A stretch of 64,000 nt of DNA from contig NZ_CP081958.1 of NCBI RefSeq assembly GCF_019823105.1, positions 2,170,001-2,234,000 on the forward strand, given 5' to 3'. Origin of the DNA: Halobaculum magnesiiphilum. Lineage in GTDB: Archaea > Halobacteriota > Halobacteria > Halobacteriales > Haloferacaceae. Both the position numbers and the translations under genes were made by a program. Below the pieces are notes generated by a model that did no database searches, was not told the origin of the DNA, and saw only the letters and a program-made list of their open reading frames with translations. Below, piece by piece: positions 41,500 to 49,557 of the stretch (within the stretch, counting starts at the first letter, position 1; every line of letters starts with the position of its first letter).

Positions 41500-42285
41500 A
41501 TGGTCGAGGCGTTCGCGGTGGCGAGCGGGAAGGGTGGCACCGGCAAGACCACCACCACGCTCGCGCTCGGCATGGCGCTCGCACACCGGTACGACGTGAC
41601 CGTCGTCGACGCCGACACGGGCATGGCGAACCTCCTGTTTCACGCCGGGCTCGCGGACGCGCCCGTCACCCTTCAGGACCTGCTCGCGCCGGACGCGGGC
41701 GGTCCCGACGGCGCCGCCGTCGACGTGGCCGACGCGACGTACGAGCGCCACGGGATGCGGGTCGTCCCCTGCGGCACCAGCCTCGCGGCGTTCGAGCGCT
41801 CGGATCCCGCTCGACTCCGGGAGGTGGTCGCCGAACTCGCCGCCGACACGGACGTGCTCCTGTTGGACTCGCCGGCGACGCTCGCCTCGAAGTCGGCCGT
41901 CCTCCCTATCGTCCTCGCCGACCGCGTCGTCGTCGTCACCCAACCCACCATCCCCGCGCTCTCGGACGCGCTGAAGGTCCAGGAGTACGCCGCCTCCTAC
42001 GGCACTGGGATCGCGGGCGTCCTGTTCAACAAGGTCCGCGGCGACCTCGGCTCCGTCGGCGACCAGGCCGAGCGCTACTTCGAGGGGCCGACGCTCGGCT
42101 CGGTCCCCGACAGCGACGCCGCCCGGGCGGCCCGCGACGCCGGCGAGCCCCTCCTCGCGCACGCGCCCGACAGCGACGCCGCGGCCACGTACCGCGCGGC
42201 CGCCGCCGGGATCGACCCCGAGCCGAAGGCCGCTGGCGACGTGGCCGACCGGTTCCGGAGCGCGGTCGTCCCCGAGCGGCCATGA
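41500..42285 (+). CDS. MinD/ParA-family P-loop ATPase
   Basis: A 261-residue SIMIBI ATPase. The deviant Walker A AVASGKGGTGKTTTTLALGM occupies about residues 6-25, with VDADTGMANLLFHAGL and VLLLDSPATL (switch II) after it. The C-terminus lacks an obvious amphipathic membrane-targeting helix, unlike MinD2/MinD4 positioning proteins, and ends DRFRSAVVPERP. Haloarchaea have several MinD paralogues with roles in cell polarity or partner loading. Its stop overlaps the next gene (ATGA), so its partner is probably the following unknown protein. Confidence 0.88.
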   Translation: MVEAFAVASGKGGTGKTTTTLALGMALAHRYDVTVVDADTGMANLLFHAGLADAPVTLQDLLAPDAGGPDGAAVDVADATYERHGMRVVPCGTSLAAFERSDPARLREVVAELAADTDVLLLDSPATLASKSAVLPIVLADRVVVVTQPTIPALSDALKVQEYAASYGTGIAGVLFNKVRGDLGSVGDQAERYFEGPTLGSVPDSDAARAARDAGEPLLAHAPDSDAAATYRAAAAGIDPEPKAAGDVADRFRSAVVPERP

Positions 42286-42887
42286 CCGGCGAGCCCGGTG
42301 CCCCCGCGGCCGCGCCGATACGCGAGCGGCTCCCCCGCGGCGACCTCGTGGGCGCCCGCGTCGCGGCCGACTTCGCAGCCCCGCTGGCGACGGCGCTCGA
42401 CGACCGACTCACCGGCTACCTCCGGCTCGAACCCGGCGACGCGCTGCTGGGTGTCGGCGGGAGCGAGGCCGTGATCACGCTCGAATCCGGGGTCCCCGTC
42501 CTGGCGTACGACGCCGGCAACGCCGGCGACGACGCCGACGGTCCGGCGGCGCTGGCAGCGCTGGCAGGGACGACACCCGTGCGGGTGGAGCGCTACCGGC
42601 TCCCCGCCGAGGCGCTGGCGTCGCTGCACGACCCCCAGACCGACGGGAGCGACCCGTTCCGCGTCGCGCCCGGCGCGCCCGCCCGGGAGCTCGCGGGCGA
42701 CGACGCGCTCGCCGAGCGAACCCGTGAGGCCGCGCCGGCCGAGCGCCGCGACGCGGCGGGCGACCACGACGCATTGGCGGCGTTTCTCGCCGACGAGGAG
42801 CGCGTCGAGGCGGTTCGTCGGGAGGCCCGAGCGGAGGCGCGGACCCGGGCGGAGGAGTGGGGGTTGGGCGACCAGCTCGCGGAGTAA
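42282..42887 (+). CDS. Unknown protein coupled to the MinD-like ATPase
   Basis: A 201-residue acidic protein that I do not recognise. The first half (about 10-105; LPRGDLVGARVAADFAAPLA, GYLRLEPGDALLGVGGSEAV, ITLESGVPVLAYDAG) looks like a compact beta-rich domain. The rest is a charged helical region (AAFLADEERVEAVRREARAE, then ARTRAEEW) that could form a coiled coil. The ATG lies inside the ATPase stop (ATGA), strong evidence for joint function. The stop codon falls inside a degenerate 16-bp tandem repeat. Confidence 0.8.
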   Translation: MTGEPGAPAAAPIRERLPRGDLVGARVAADFAAPLATALDDRLTGYLRLEPGDALLGVGGSEAVITLESGVPVLAYDAGNAGDDADGPAALAALAGTTPVRVERYRLPAEALASLHDPQTDGSDPFRVAPGAPARELAGDDALAERTREAAPAERRDAAGDHDALAAFLADEERVEAVRREARAEARTRAEEWGLGDQLAE

Positions 42888-42976
42888 CCGGAACGCAGAG
42901 TAGCCGGATCGCGGAGTACCGAACCGCGGTACGACCGGCCCCCGGAGCACCCGTCCCACGGAGCAACCGACCGAGC
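42882..42976 (+). repeat. Degenerate 16-bp tandem repeat, six units
   Basis: Six successive units: GAGTAACCGGAACGCA, GAGTAGCCGGATCGCG, GAGTACCGAACCGCG (15 bp), GTACGACCGGCCCCCG, GAGCACCCGTCCCACG, GAGCAACCGACCGAGC. The array starts three bases before the stop of the preceding gene and ends about 40 bp before the next start. Confidence 0.65.
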
Positions 42977-43015
42977 TACGGTGGCCGAACCCCTGGATCC
43001 GGCAGTGACCCTCCC

Positions 43016-43843
43016 GTGAGCCTCCTGCGACTGTGTTCCGCTCGCGACGTGGCGGACTTCGCCGAGTGGTACCGCGCGGGCGCCGAGTACACCGACCGCG
43101 TCGCCGACGGCATGGGCTTCGACCGCGACGGCGCGGACAGGATCGGGGCCGATCCGGTCGCCGAGCCGGCGGAGACGGTCGCGGCGCTGCGCGAGGGGCG
43201 GACGGACCTGTCGCCGGCGGCGTCGCGGGTCGTCGCCGCGACGTACCTCGGCGACGCCGCCTTCGGCCGGCCGTTCCTGGCGTACACGCCGCGGTGGTAC
43301 CGCCTCGCGCTGGCCGGCCCGGTCGCGCTGGCGGCGCGTCGTCTCCGGCGGGTGGCCGCACCGTTCCGCGAGGGCGTCGACACCGCCGTCGACTTCGACT
43401 TCGGCGACGGCGACCGGCGGGCCGACGCCTCGCGGACACGGGCGCGGGAACCGGAGTACACCCCGCCGTCCGGGCTCGCGGTCGGCGCCGACGCGGTCGC
43501 GTCGGTGCGCGATTCGGGCGGGTTCGAGGCGTTCGAGCGCTCGTTCGTGCTCGCGGACGCCGTGTTGCACACGGAGTGGTTCGCGCACGTCGCCGACGCC
43601 GCCGGGATCGCGGTGCCCGAGGGGCTGATCGAACGCACGGTCCGGGAGTCCGCTGCGTACTACACCGGTCGCCGTGAGAGTCTCTCCCCCGACGTGCGGC
43701 GGTTCCAGCGGCTGCTGTTCCTCGACGACGCGTGGGTCAGGGACGTCGACGCGAGCTACCGGCTGAACTCGGCGCTGTTCGGCGTGTGGGAGCGGATCCT
43801 TGGGGAGGAGCGGCGGCGACTCGAACGAGCGAGTCGACGCTAA
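43016..43843 (+). CDS. Uncharacterised protein downstream of the MinD-like operon
   Basis: A 275-residue protein of unknown family, starting at GTG 43016 (MSLLRLCSARDVADFAEWYR). It has two weakly hydrophobic stretches (near 95-112, RLALAGPVALAARRL, and around 175-195) and ends in a basic helix (GEERRRLERASRR). YRAGAEYTDRVADGMGFDRD and EYTPPSGLAVGADAV are distinctive segments. It follows the ATPase and coupled gene after a 128-bp spacer made mainly of tandem repeats, so operon membership is probable but not certain. Confidence 0.7.
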   Translation: MSLLRLCSARDVADFAEWYRAGAEYTDRVADGMGFDRDGADRIGADPVAEPAETVAALREGRTDLSPAASRVVAATYLGDAAFGRPFLAYTPRWYRLALAGPVALAARRLRRVAAPFREGVDTAVDFDFGDGDRRADASRTRAREPEYTPPSGLAVGADAVASVRDSGGFEAFERSFVLADAVLHTEWFAHVADAAGIAVPEGLIERTVRESAAYYTGRRESLSPDVRRFQRLLFLDDAWVRDVDASYRLNSALFGVWERILGEERRRLERASRR

Positions 43844-43947
43844 CGCCGATCGGAAGGCGGCCGGGAAGCGATTTCGAGGGAGGCGAGAGCGGAACGAGAC
43901 GGGGGGAGGGCCGAACGGGGTTTGAGGGGTCGCGGTCGAACGCCCCG

Positions 43948-44241
43948 TCAGCGGGAGCGCGTGTCGCTCGCGTATCCGCGCCCGAGCGCCAGCGAGGCCG
44001 CGTGCGCGAGGATCAGGCCCGCGAGGAGGAGCGGTCGCGTCGAGGCGGCGCCCGAGACGAGCGCCGGGAGGTACGCCAGCGGGAGGAGGGCGGCCAGCCA
44101 GAAGGCGACCGTCTCGCCCATGCGGACGGCCCCGTCGAACGCCGCGCTCGCGGAGGCGGCCGTTCGGCGGGCGAGCTGTGGTGCCGACACGTCGTCGGCG
44201 TCGGGGACGGGAACGGAGGGTGTTCGGTCGGTCGTGGACAT
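43948..44241 (-). CDS. Small membrane protein (two transmembrane helices)
   Basis: A 97-residue protein. An N-terminal soluble part (MSTTDRTPSVPVPDADD, then an Ala-rich helix) precedes two closely spaced hydrophobic helices (about 45-66 VAFWLAALLPLAYLPALV and 70-88 LLLAGLILAHAASLAL). No known motif. The start is ATG at 44241 (MSTTDRTP); a longer frame from 44277 adds MVPVPRTGYAQP, which is less likely. It is divergent from the MFS gene across a 307-bp gap. Confidence 0.62.
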   Translation of the reverse strand: MSTTDRTPSVPVPDADDVSAPQLARRTAASASAAFDGAVRMGETVAFWLAALLPLAYLPALVSGAASTRPLLLAGLILAHAASLALGRGYASDTRSR

Positions 44242-44548
44242 AGGTTGGGCGTACCCGGTACGTGGAACCGGGACCACGTATAGTCGCCAGACCGTTGGCG
44301 GCGCTTCGCTCGGTTCACGGGCCGTTCACGACCGTTCGCGCCGCGGTCGAGGGGCGAGACGGTCGATTCACGACTGTTTCTTAGACAGTTAGACTATTCA
44401 CCGGCTTCTCTCAGGGCGTTATAGAGGGACTATCCGGGTCGCCGCCGTCCGGGTTCGAACCGCACGGTTCGTGCGGTCGAAGCGCACGCTTTGCGGCGAT
44501 GTCCGCCGCGACGCGAGGGCTTTGGGCGGACGGAGTGTTTCGGTTCGT
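44242..44548. other. Divergent intergenic region with inverted and direct repeats
   Basis: There is no gene in this 307-bp stretch. At 44373-44389 ACTGT and ACAGT flank TTCTTAG, and TTAGACAG/TTAGACTA are direct 8-bp repeats (44382-44397). A TATA-like GTTATAG lies at 44418-44424, about 125 bp before the MFS start, which implies a leader or an unrecognised start. CGTTCACG-type motifs recur near 44310-44335. Confidence 0.45.
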
Positions 44549-45871
44549 ATGAACTTCCCCTCCGCGCGTCGCCCCCGCATCGATCGCGGGACGGCGCTGG
44601 TCGGACTCGCCGCGGTCACGCGAGTCACCGCGGGGGCCCTCCTCGGCACGTCGCTGGCGGTCCACGTCGGGCGAACCGGGTCGGCGCTCGAGGTGTCGCT
44701 GCTGGCGACAGCGTTCTCGCTCGGCATCATCCTGTTCGCGCCCGTCTGGGGCGCGTTCGCGGACGTGACCGGTCGCCGGAAGCTGATCCTCGTCGCTACC
44801 GGCCTCGGCGCGACGCTCGCGCTCACACCGCTGATCGCCGTCGACGCCGTCGCGGCCGCCGCCTCGGCTGTGCTCCCCGTCACTGTCGACCCAGTGTGGA
44901 TTCAGGTGCTCGTGCGCGGGCTGTACGCGGTCTTCATCGCCGGCTTCGGGCCGCTGATGTTGACGGTCGCCTCCGAGCGCGGCGGTCCCGGCGGTCGCGG
45001 GAAGTCGGTCGGCTCCTACAACGCCTTCACCGCCGCGGGGTCGGGCGCCGGCCAGTTCACCTCGGGGCTGCTCCTCGGCGCGCTCGTCCCCGGCGACGTG
45101 TACGTCGTCGTCGCGGGCGTCTCGCTGCTGGCGACCGTCACCGTCGCGCTCGTCGACCCCGGCGACGCGGCGCCGGACCCCGACGCCGACTCGCTCCCGC
45201 GGGAGATCCGGTCGCGGCTGCTGCCCGGCGCCGGCGAACGCGGCCACCTCTCGACGAACGGGCTCGGGTGGCTCTACCTGGGGCTGTCAGCCCGACAGGC
45301 GACCGTCTCGGGCGTCGGCGCGCTCATGCCCGTGTACATCGTGGCGACCTTGGGGCTCCCGGAGGCGTGGATGGGCGCGGTGCTGGCGTTCAACCCCGTT
45401 TCACAGACCGCGTTGATGTACTACCTCGGCGGCGTCGTCGACGAGCGGGGGCGCAAGCCGATGATCACGCTCGGGATGGCCGGCTCGGCGGTCTTCGGCC
45501 TCGTCGCGGCGGCGGCGGTGTTCGCGCCCGGCGGGCTCGCGGCCGCCGGCGTCGTCGCGCTCGGCTACGTCACGCTCGCGGTCGCGTTCTCGGCGATGTG
45601 GACCGGGTCGGTCGCGTTCGTCGGCGACGTGGCGCCCGAGAACCGCGAGTCCGAGCTGATGGGATTGGCCTCGACCGCGCGGTCGGTCGGGGGCGTCGTC
45701 GGTCCCCTCGGCGTCGGCGCCGTCGCCACAGTCGCGGGCTACCCGACGGCGTTCGCGGCGGCGTCGGTGCTCGCGTTGGCGGCGGCCGCGGTCGTCTCGC
45801 TCCGCGTCGCCGAGAGCCGCCCGGCCGCCACCGGCGCCGGCGCGGGAACCGGCGTTCCCGCGGACGACTGA
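44549..45871 (+). CDS. MFS transporter
   Basis: A 440-residue major facilitator with about 12 transmembrane helices. The loop 2-3 signature appears as GAFADVTGRRKLILVATGLG and the matching second-half loop as GGVVDERGRKPMITLGMAG, both with the Gly/Asp/Arg pattern of drug- or metabolite-efflux families. SYNAFTAAGSGAGQFTSGLL and MGLASTARSVGGVVGPLGVG are the conserved helix 5 and 11 motifs. The substrate is not deducible. The start is ATG at 44549 (MNFPSARRP); an upstream GTG would add a Cys/Arg-rich segment. Confidence 0.9.
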   Translation: MNFPSARRPRIDRGTALVGLAAVTRVTAGALLGTSLAVHVGRTGSALEVSLLATAFSLGIILFAPVWGAFADVTGRRKLILVATGLGATLALTPLIAVDAVAAAASAVLPVTVDPVWIQVLVRGLYAVFIAGFGPLMLTVASERGGPGGRGKSVGSYNAFTAAGSGAGQFTSGLLLGALVPGDVYVVVAGVSLLATVTVALVDPGDAAPDPDADSLPREIRSRLLPGAGERGHLSTNGLGWLYLGLSARQATVSGVGALMPVYIVATLGLPEAWMGAVLAFNPVSQTALMYYLGGVVDERGRKPMITLGMAGSAVFGLVAAAAVFAPGGLAAAGVVALGYVTLAVAFSAMWTGSVAFVGDVAPENRESELMGLASTARSVGGVVGPLGVGAVATVAGYPTAFAAASVLALAAAAVVSLRVAESRPAATGAGAGTGVPADD

Positions 45872-45941
45872 CGGGACCGTCGTGGCGAACGATCGCCGCG
45901 CCGCCGACCCACTTTTGCCCTCCGGGGTCGACCGCCCGTCC

Positions 45942-46679
45942 ATGCGAGACATCGACGGCGACGCGGTCGCGATCACGGGCGCGAGTTCGGGCATCGGCGC
46001 GGCGACGGCGCGGACGCTCGCGGCGGCGGGCGTCGACCTGGCGCTGGGCGCCAGACGCGAGGACCGGCTGGCCGACCTCGCGGCCGAACTGGAGACCGAC
46101 CACGGCGTCCGCGTCGAGGCGACCGCCGTCGACGTGACCGAACGCGAGCGGGTGGAGGCGTTCGTCGAGGGCGCCGCGGAGGCACTCGACGGGCTCGACG
46201 GCGTGGTCGTCAACGCGGGCGTCGGCCTCGACGGCGACCTCGACTCGATGTCGATCGACGACTACCGGACGATGATGGGCGTCAACGTCGACGGCGCCTT
46301 TCACACGGCGCGGGCGGCGCTCCCGCACCTCCGCGAGTCCGACGGGACGCTCGTGTTCGTCGCCAGCTTCGCGGGCGAGTACCCCCGCCCCGGTAACCCG
46401 GTGTACGCCGCGAGCAAGTGGTGGGTCCGCGGGTTCGCCCACAGCCTGGAGGGCAGCGTCGGCCCCGACGGCGTCGCCGTCAGCGTCGTCAACCCCACCG
46501 AGGTGCGCACCGAGTTCGCCAGCGAACAGGGGGCATCCTTCGAGGACCAGTTCGACTCGGGGGACGTGACGGACCCGGGAGCTATCGCGGACGGGATCCG
46601 CTTTTGTCTCTCCCAGGAGGGCACCGACACGGTGAGCGAACTCGACCTGTACCGCCGGGACAAGTTCGCCGGGTGGTAG
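45942..46679 (+). CDS. SDR-family oxidoreductase
   Basis: A 245-residue classical short-chain dehydrogenase. TGASSGIG lies at residues 12-19, VVNAGVG near 88, Ser in FVASFAGEYPRPG and the active-site YAASK with Tyr155 and Lys159. VNPTEVRTEF after the active site and the C-terminal TVSELDLYRRDKFAGW resemble YdfG-like serine/3-hydroxy-acid dehydrogenases and clavaldehyde-type SDRs. ATG at 45942 (MRDIDGDAVAITG) is preferred to a GTG 60 nt upstream. It is 70 bp after the MFS gene and possibly co-transcribed. Confidence 0.9.
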   Translation: MRDIDGDAVAITGASSGIGAATARTLAAAGVDLALGARREDRLADLAAELETDHGVRVEATAVDVTERERVEAFVEGAAEALDGLDGVVVNAGVGLDGDLDSMSIDDYRTMMGVNVDGAFHTARAALPHLRESDGTLVFVASFAGEYPRPGNPVYAASKWWVRGFAHSLEGSVGPDGVAVSVVNPTEVRTEFASEQGASFEDQFDSGDVTDPGAIADGIRFCLSQEGTDTVSELDLYRRDKFAGW

Positions 46680-46793
46680 GCCGGTCGGCGCGGTCGCGCT
46701 GCCGCCGCTCACCCCGCCCCGAGACCGCCGCCGGATCTGATAGAAACAACCGTTAACTCCGACCGCGTTATTTGTTCACACGGGTGATCCCCG

Positions 46794-46925
46794 ATGTGCC
46801 ACTTCGAACCCTACAGAGCCGAAGGCGACTACGAGTTCCCGGAGGAACCGGAGGAGCGCGACGAGGAAGCCGAGTTCGAGGCGGCCGAGGACGTCCGCAT
46901 CGTCGCCGACGGCGGCGACGAATAG
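46794..46925 (+). CDS. Highly acidic microprotein (43 aa)
   Basis: ATG at 46794 begins a 43-codon frame reading MCHFEPYRAEGDYEFPEEPE and then RDEEAEFEAAEDVRIVADGGDE. About 40 percent of residues are Glu or Asp. One Cys and one His at positions 2-3 are reminiscent of small metal-binding or protein-interaction peptides. A TATA-like GTTATTTG (about 46767-46774) sits about 24 nt upstream, consistent with a leaderless mRNA. No family recognised. Confidence 0.6.
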   Translation: MCHFEPYRAEGDYEFPEEPEERDEEAEFEAAEDVRIVADGGDE

Positions 46926-47054
46926 CGTCCCCGGACCCCGGACCCGTCGCGGGCGACCGCGACCGGCTGGCGCGCACCGGCGACGGCGGACGGTTGCTCG
47001 CCGCGTTCGCCCACCCGCGATCGATTCTTTTCCACGTTCCGTGAGGTGCCGACC

Positions 47055-47633
47055 ATGGGCACGACCGACGACCCCTACCGGCTGGTCGAGTGTTCCGACT
47101 GCGGCGCCCTCGCCGTCGGCGGGGACGAGGTCGGGTGTTGCGGGTCCGCGATGACCCCCGTCGGCCGGCCGGGCGACGACGCGACAGACGCCACGCCGTC
47201 GCCGGGTGCTCCCGACCGCGCGGACGACTTCGGGGATCCCCCGGAGCCGGACCTGGACGAACTCCTCCGGGTCGTGTTCGGCATGTCGCCGGCGGAGCTG
47301 GACGTGTGCCTGTGTGTCATGGAACACGGAACGCTCACCGTCGCGGAGCTGACCGACCGGGTCGGCTACGACCGCAGCGTCGTCGCGCGCCACCTCAACC
47401 ACCTCGCGGACCTGGGCGTCGTCGAGAAGCGCCGGCAGATCCTCGACCGCGGCGGCGACGTGTACGTCTACACCCCCGAGTCCCCCGAGACCGTCCGTCG
47501 GCGGTTCCGCGAGCTGTTCCTCCGATGGGCCGCCGCCGGCGTCGACCGCATCGACGACCTGAGCCGCCGGAAGGTCGAGGGGATCGCCGAGGCTGGGTCG
47601 GCGACAGAGTGGACCGTGTTCAGGGAGTCGTAG
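47055..47633 (+). CDS. TrmB/MarR-like winged-helix regulator with N-terminal cysteine motif
   Basis: A 192-residue regulator. An N-terminal putative zinc knuckle (CSDCGALAVGGDEVGCCGSA) is followed by an acidic linker and a winged HTH (about 75-145; LTVAELTDRVGYDRSVVARH, then LNHLADLGVVEKRRQI). The wing LDRGGDVYVYTPESPE resembles TrmB-type proteins. A helical C-terminal region probably dimerises. The cysteines could give redox or metal response. ATG at 47055 (MGTTDDPYR) is chosen over a GTG 9 nt upstream. Confidence 0.8.
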   Translation: MGTTDDPYRLVECSDCGALAVGGDEVGCCGSAMTPVGRPGDDATDATPSPGAPDRADDFGDPPEPDLDELLRVVFGMSPAELDVCLCVMEHGTLTVAELTDRVGYDRSVVARHLNHLADLGVVEKRRQILDRGGDVYVYTPESPETVRRRFRELFLRWAAAGVDRIDDLSRRKVEGIAEAGSATEWTVFRES

Positions 47634-47698
47634 CCCCGGCGGAGATCGGAACGGGACGCCCCGACCCGGAGAGGGTGTCCCTCCCCGGCTCGGTCAGG

Positions 47699-48172
47699 TC
47701 AGACCGCGTCCTCGATCGCGACGTAGACGCCGCCGAGGACGAGCCCGTAGACGACGTGCCACAGCAGCGACGGAGGCGCGAAGTTGGGAAGCGGCGGACT
47801 CGCCGGCGACCCGACGGCGCTCAGCCACAGCGGCATCACCAGCGCCGCGAGGACCGCCCAGGTGACGACGCCCCAGCCGACGCCGAGGCCGACGACCTTC
47901 GCGTCGGAGTCGACCCCGACCGCGCCGGCGATGCCGGCGAAGGCGACCCCGAGTACCGCGCCGTGAGAGACGTGGACGACCATCCCGACGCCCGGGGTCG
48001 GCGGCGGCGCGAGCCCGTACAGCGACGGGATCGCGACCGCGATCGTCGGCGGATTCATGGCGATCACCAGCACGCCCATCGCGATCCCGCCGGCGATCCC
48101 GGCGAGCGTTCCCGCGCGCCAGTTGCCCGGCGGCGATTCGGTACCGTGTGCGGACTCAGTCTGTGTCGACAT
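47699..48172 (-). CDS. Four-helix membrane protein, histidine-containing
   Basis: A 157-residue membrane protein with helices at about 25-45, 65-90, 98-120 and 130-155. GIAGGIAMGVLVIAMNPPTI at helix 1, HVSHGAVLGVAFAGIAG at helix 2 and WHVVYGLVLGGVYVAIED at the end put histidines at helix starts, a layout seen in the DUF1440/DUF6789-like family. Function unknown. A TATA-like block (CGTATTTAACG on the minus strand, about 48246-48256) lies about 75 bp upstream of the ATG. Confidence 0.68.
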   Translation of the reverse strand: MSTQTESAHGTESPPGNWRAGTLAGIAGGIAMGVLVIAMNPPTIAVAIPSLYGLAPPPTPGVGMVVHVSHGAVLGVAFAGIAGAVGVDSDAKVVGLGVGWGVVTWAVLAALVMPLWLSAVGSPASPPLPNFAPPSLLWHVVYGLVLGGVYVAIEDAV

Positions 48173-48245
48173 GCGCGTCAGCGGTTCGGCGGACCGCCCC
48201 AAAACGCCTCGTCGGACGCCGTGTCGCGCGACACGACGGCGGTAG

Positions 48246-48256
48246 CGTTAAATACG
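48246..48256 (-). promoter_or_regulatory. TATA-like element in a 227-bp gap
   Basis: CGTTAAATACG on the plus strand (CGTATTTAACG on the minus) stands out in GC-rich sequence. It could serve the membrane protein gene ending at 47699, giving a 45-50 nt leader, or a transcript to the right. Small palindromes CCACGTGG (48280-48287) and CAACGTTG (48290-48297) lie beside it. Confidence 0.35.
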
Positions 48257-48399
48257 AAAACGTGTGGAACGACAACAGGCCACGTGGTACAACGTTGCGT
48301 GGGTCGGTCGTTCCCGTGAGGGCGGCGCGAAGACGAACGATCCGAGGATCGGTAACGCGAGGGTCCGGGCGTCTGGGCGTCCCGGGCCCCGGACCGGCC

Positions 48400-48756
48400 T
48401 CAGAAGGTGGTGATCTCGTAGTCGTCGTCGACGAGGCTCCGGATGCTGGGGTGGCCGTCGTGCTCGTCCAGCGTCACGAGGCCGGCGTCCTGGACCGCGT
48501 CCTCGACGCCGAAGGCGCCCGAGCAGTAGTCACAGACGGAGGTGTCGTCGCGAACCGACCGATACAGTTCGTGGTAGTCGCTGGCCTCGTCCTCGAGCTC
48601 CGGGACCCACTGTGTCCCCGCGCCGTCGAAGATGAGCTCGAGTTCGTCCTCCTCGTTCTCCGCGAACTCCTTGGCCGCTTCCAGGCCGTTCGCGAGGCGA
48701 CCGAGGTTCTCGTGACCGTCCGTTCCTGCCAGAATGATGATGGCTGCCTTCGTCAT
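48400..48756 (-). CDS. DsrE-family protein
   Basis: A 118-residue DsrE/DsrF-like fold protein. The N-terminal strand MTKAAIIILAGTDGHENLGR and LELIFDGAGTQWVPELED are typical, and a C-x2-C pair is found in SVCDYCSGAFGVEDAVQDAG near residue 75, where sulfur-transfer relatives carry a single active cysteine. In haloarchaea such proteins are encoded singly and may be sulfur-relay or redox proteins. The start is ATG at 48756. The TTTATAAA at 48831-48838 may be its promoter. Confidence 0.85.
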   Translation of the reverse strand: MTKAAIIILAGTDGHENLGRLANGLEAAKEFAENEEDELELIFDGAGTQWVPELEDEASDYHELYRSVRDDTSVCDYCSGAFGVEDAVQDAGLVTLDEHDGHPSIRSLVDDDYEITTF

Positions 48757-48830
48757 GGCGAATCAGCATACTGCAAGCCGACGGATAACTCGACCGTGGC
48801 CGTGCGGTGCCGACGCGCTCGGGCGATGTT

Positions 48831-48838
48831 TTTATAAA
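48831..48838. promoter_or_regulatory. Symmetric TATA box TTTATAAA between divergent genes
   Basis: TTTATAAA, the sharpest AT-rich element of the gap, could drive the DsrE-like gene to the left with a leader of roughly 45 nt, or an unrecognised transcript to the right. A second TATA-like TTATTGTC at 48911-48918 fits the leaderless gene at 48941. Confidence 0.45.
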
Positions 48839-48940
48839 GGCGTTCGCGTCCGTCGGACCGAACGACCGTCGCCGCGGTGTCGGCTGACGATCGCGGCGGC
48901 GGAGGCAACCTTATTGTCACACGTTGTCAATGCTCTAGGC

Positions 48941-49126
48941 ATGGGAGTCGAATGTGCGATCTGGCGGGCTTGCACCGGCGAGGAGGCGGTGGCACGCGCG
49001 AGCGACGCGTCGCCGCCGCGGTCGTTCCGCAACCGGCCGGTCTGTCGGGCGTGCCTCGACGCGCTCGAGGCGGACCCGACCGTGACCCTGGAGATCGCCG
49101 AACGGTTCTCCGCGCGCCCGGCCTGA
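48941..49126 (+). CDS. Small four-cysteine protein (61 aa)
   Basis: A 61-residue protein starting MGVECAIWRACTGEEAVARA, with a second pair in PVCRACLDALE. The four cysteines (Cys5, Cys11, then C-x2-C) could bind one zinc. A TATA-like TTATTGTC about 25 nt upstream of the ATG and a TTGTCA direct repeat (48914-48919 and 48925-48930) give it a credible promoter. The function is unknown; it is another member of the small zinc-protein class frequent in this window. Confidence 0.65.
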   Translation: MGVECAIWRACTGEEAVARASDASPPRSFRNRPVCRACLDALEADPTVTLEIAERFSARPA

Positions 49127-49159
49127 GCGCTCGCGGCCGTCGCGGGGATCGCGGTCGAC

Positions 49160-49555
49160 TCAGGCGTCCCCGTCGCCGCCGGCGTCCTCATCGGCCGCCT
49201 CGAGGAGCATCACCGCACAGCCCATCAGCGCGACGTTCTTCAGGAAGTTGATCTTGTTGCCCTGCCGTTCGCCGCCCTCCTGACGCCAGAAGTCGTGAAT
49301 GACGGGCGTCGTGCTCGCGAAGAACACGATGAGCGCGCCCGCGGCGAGGCGGGGGAACCGCCACAGGAGGATGCCGACGTTCGCGACGAACAGCATCCCT
49401 GTGGCGAACGGGACCGCGACGTCCGGCATCGGGACGCCCTTCTCCTCGGCGATCCCCACGCGCTTGTCGTTGTTCCGGAAGCCGTCGATCGCCATGTACG
49501 CGAGGATCCCGCCGTACATGAGCCGTCCGAGCCGTGAGGGTGCGTCGCCGGCCAT
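49160..49555 (-). CDS. DoxX-like four-helix membrane protein
   Basis: A 131-residue membrane protein of the DoxX superfamily. Four helices lie at about 10-26, 46-67, 72-92 and 106-124, with KGVPMPDVAVPFATGMLFVA between 1 and 2 and FWRQEGGERQGNKINFLKNV before helix 4, all characteristic. DoxX proteins are thought to work with quinones or thiosulfate/redox partners. Its ATG follows the stop of the BNR-repeat gene by only 2 bp, so the two form an operon driven from the promoter near 50640. Confidence 0.85.
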   Translation of the reverse strand: MAGDAPSRLGRLMYGGILAYMAIDGFRNNDKRVGIAEEKGVPMPDVAVPFATGMLFVANVGILLWRFPRLAAGALIVFFASTTPVIHDFWRQEGGERQGNKINFLKNVALMGCAVMLLEAADEDAGGDGDA

Positions 49556-49557
49556 CG

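Noticed and set aside
42882..42976. CRISPR array
   Set aside because: Units are 16 bp, contiguous and degenerate with no spacers, and no cas genes are present.
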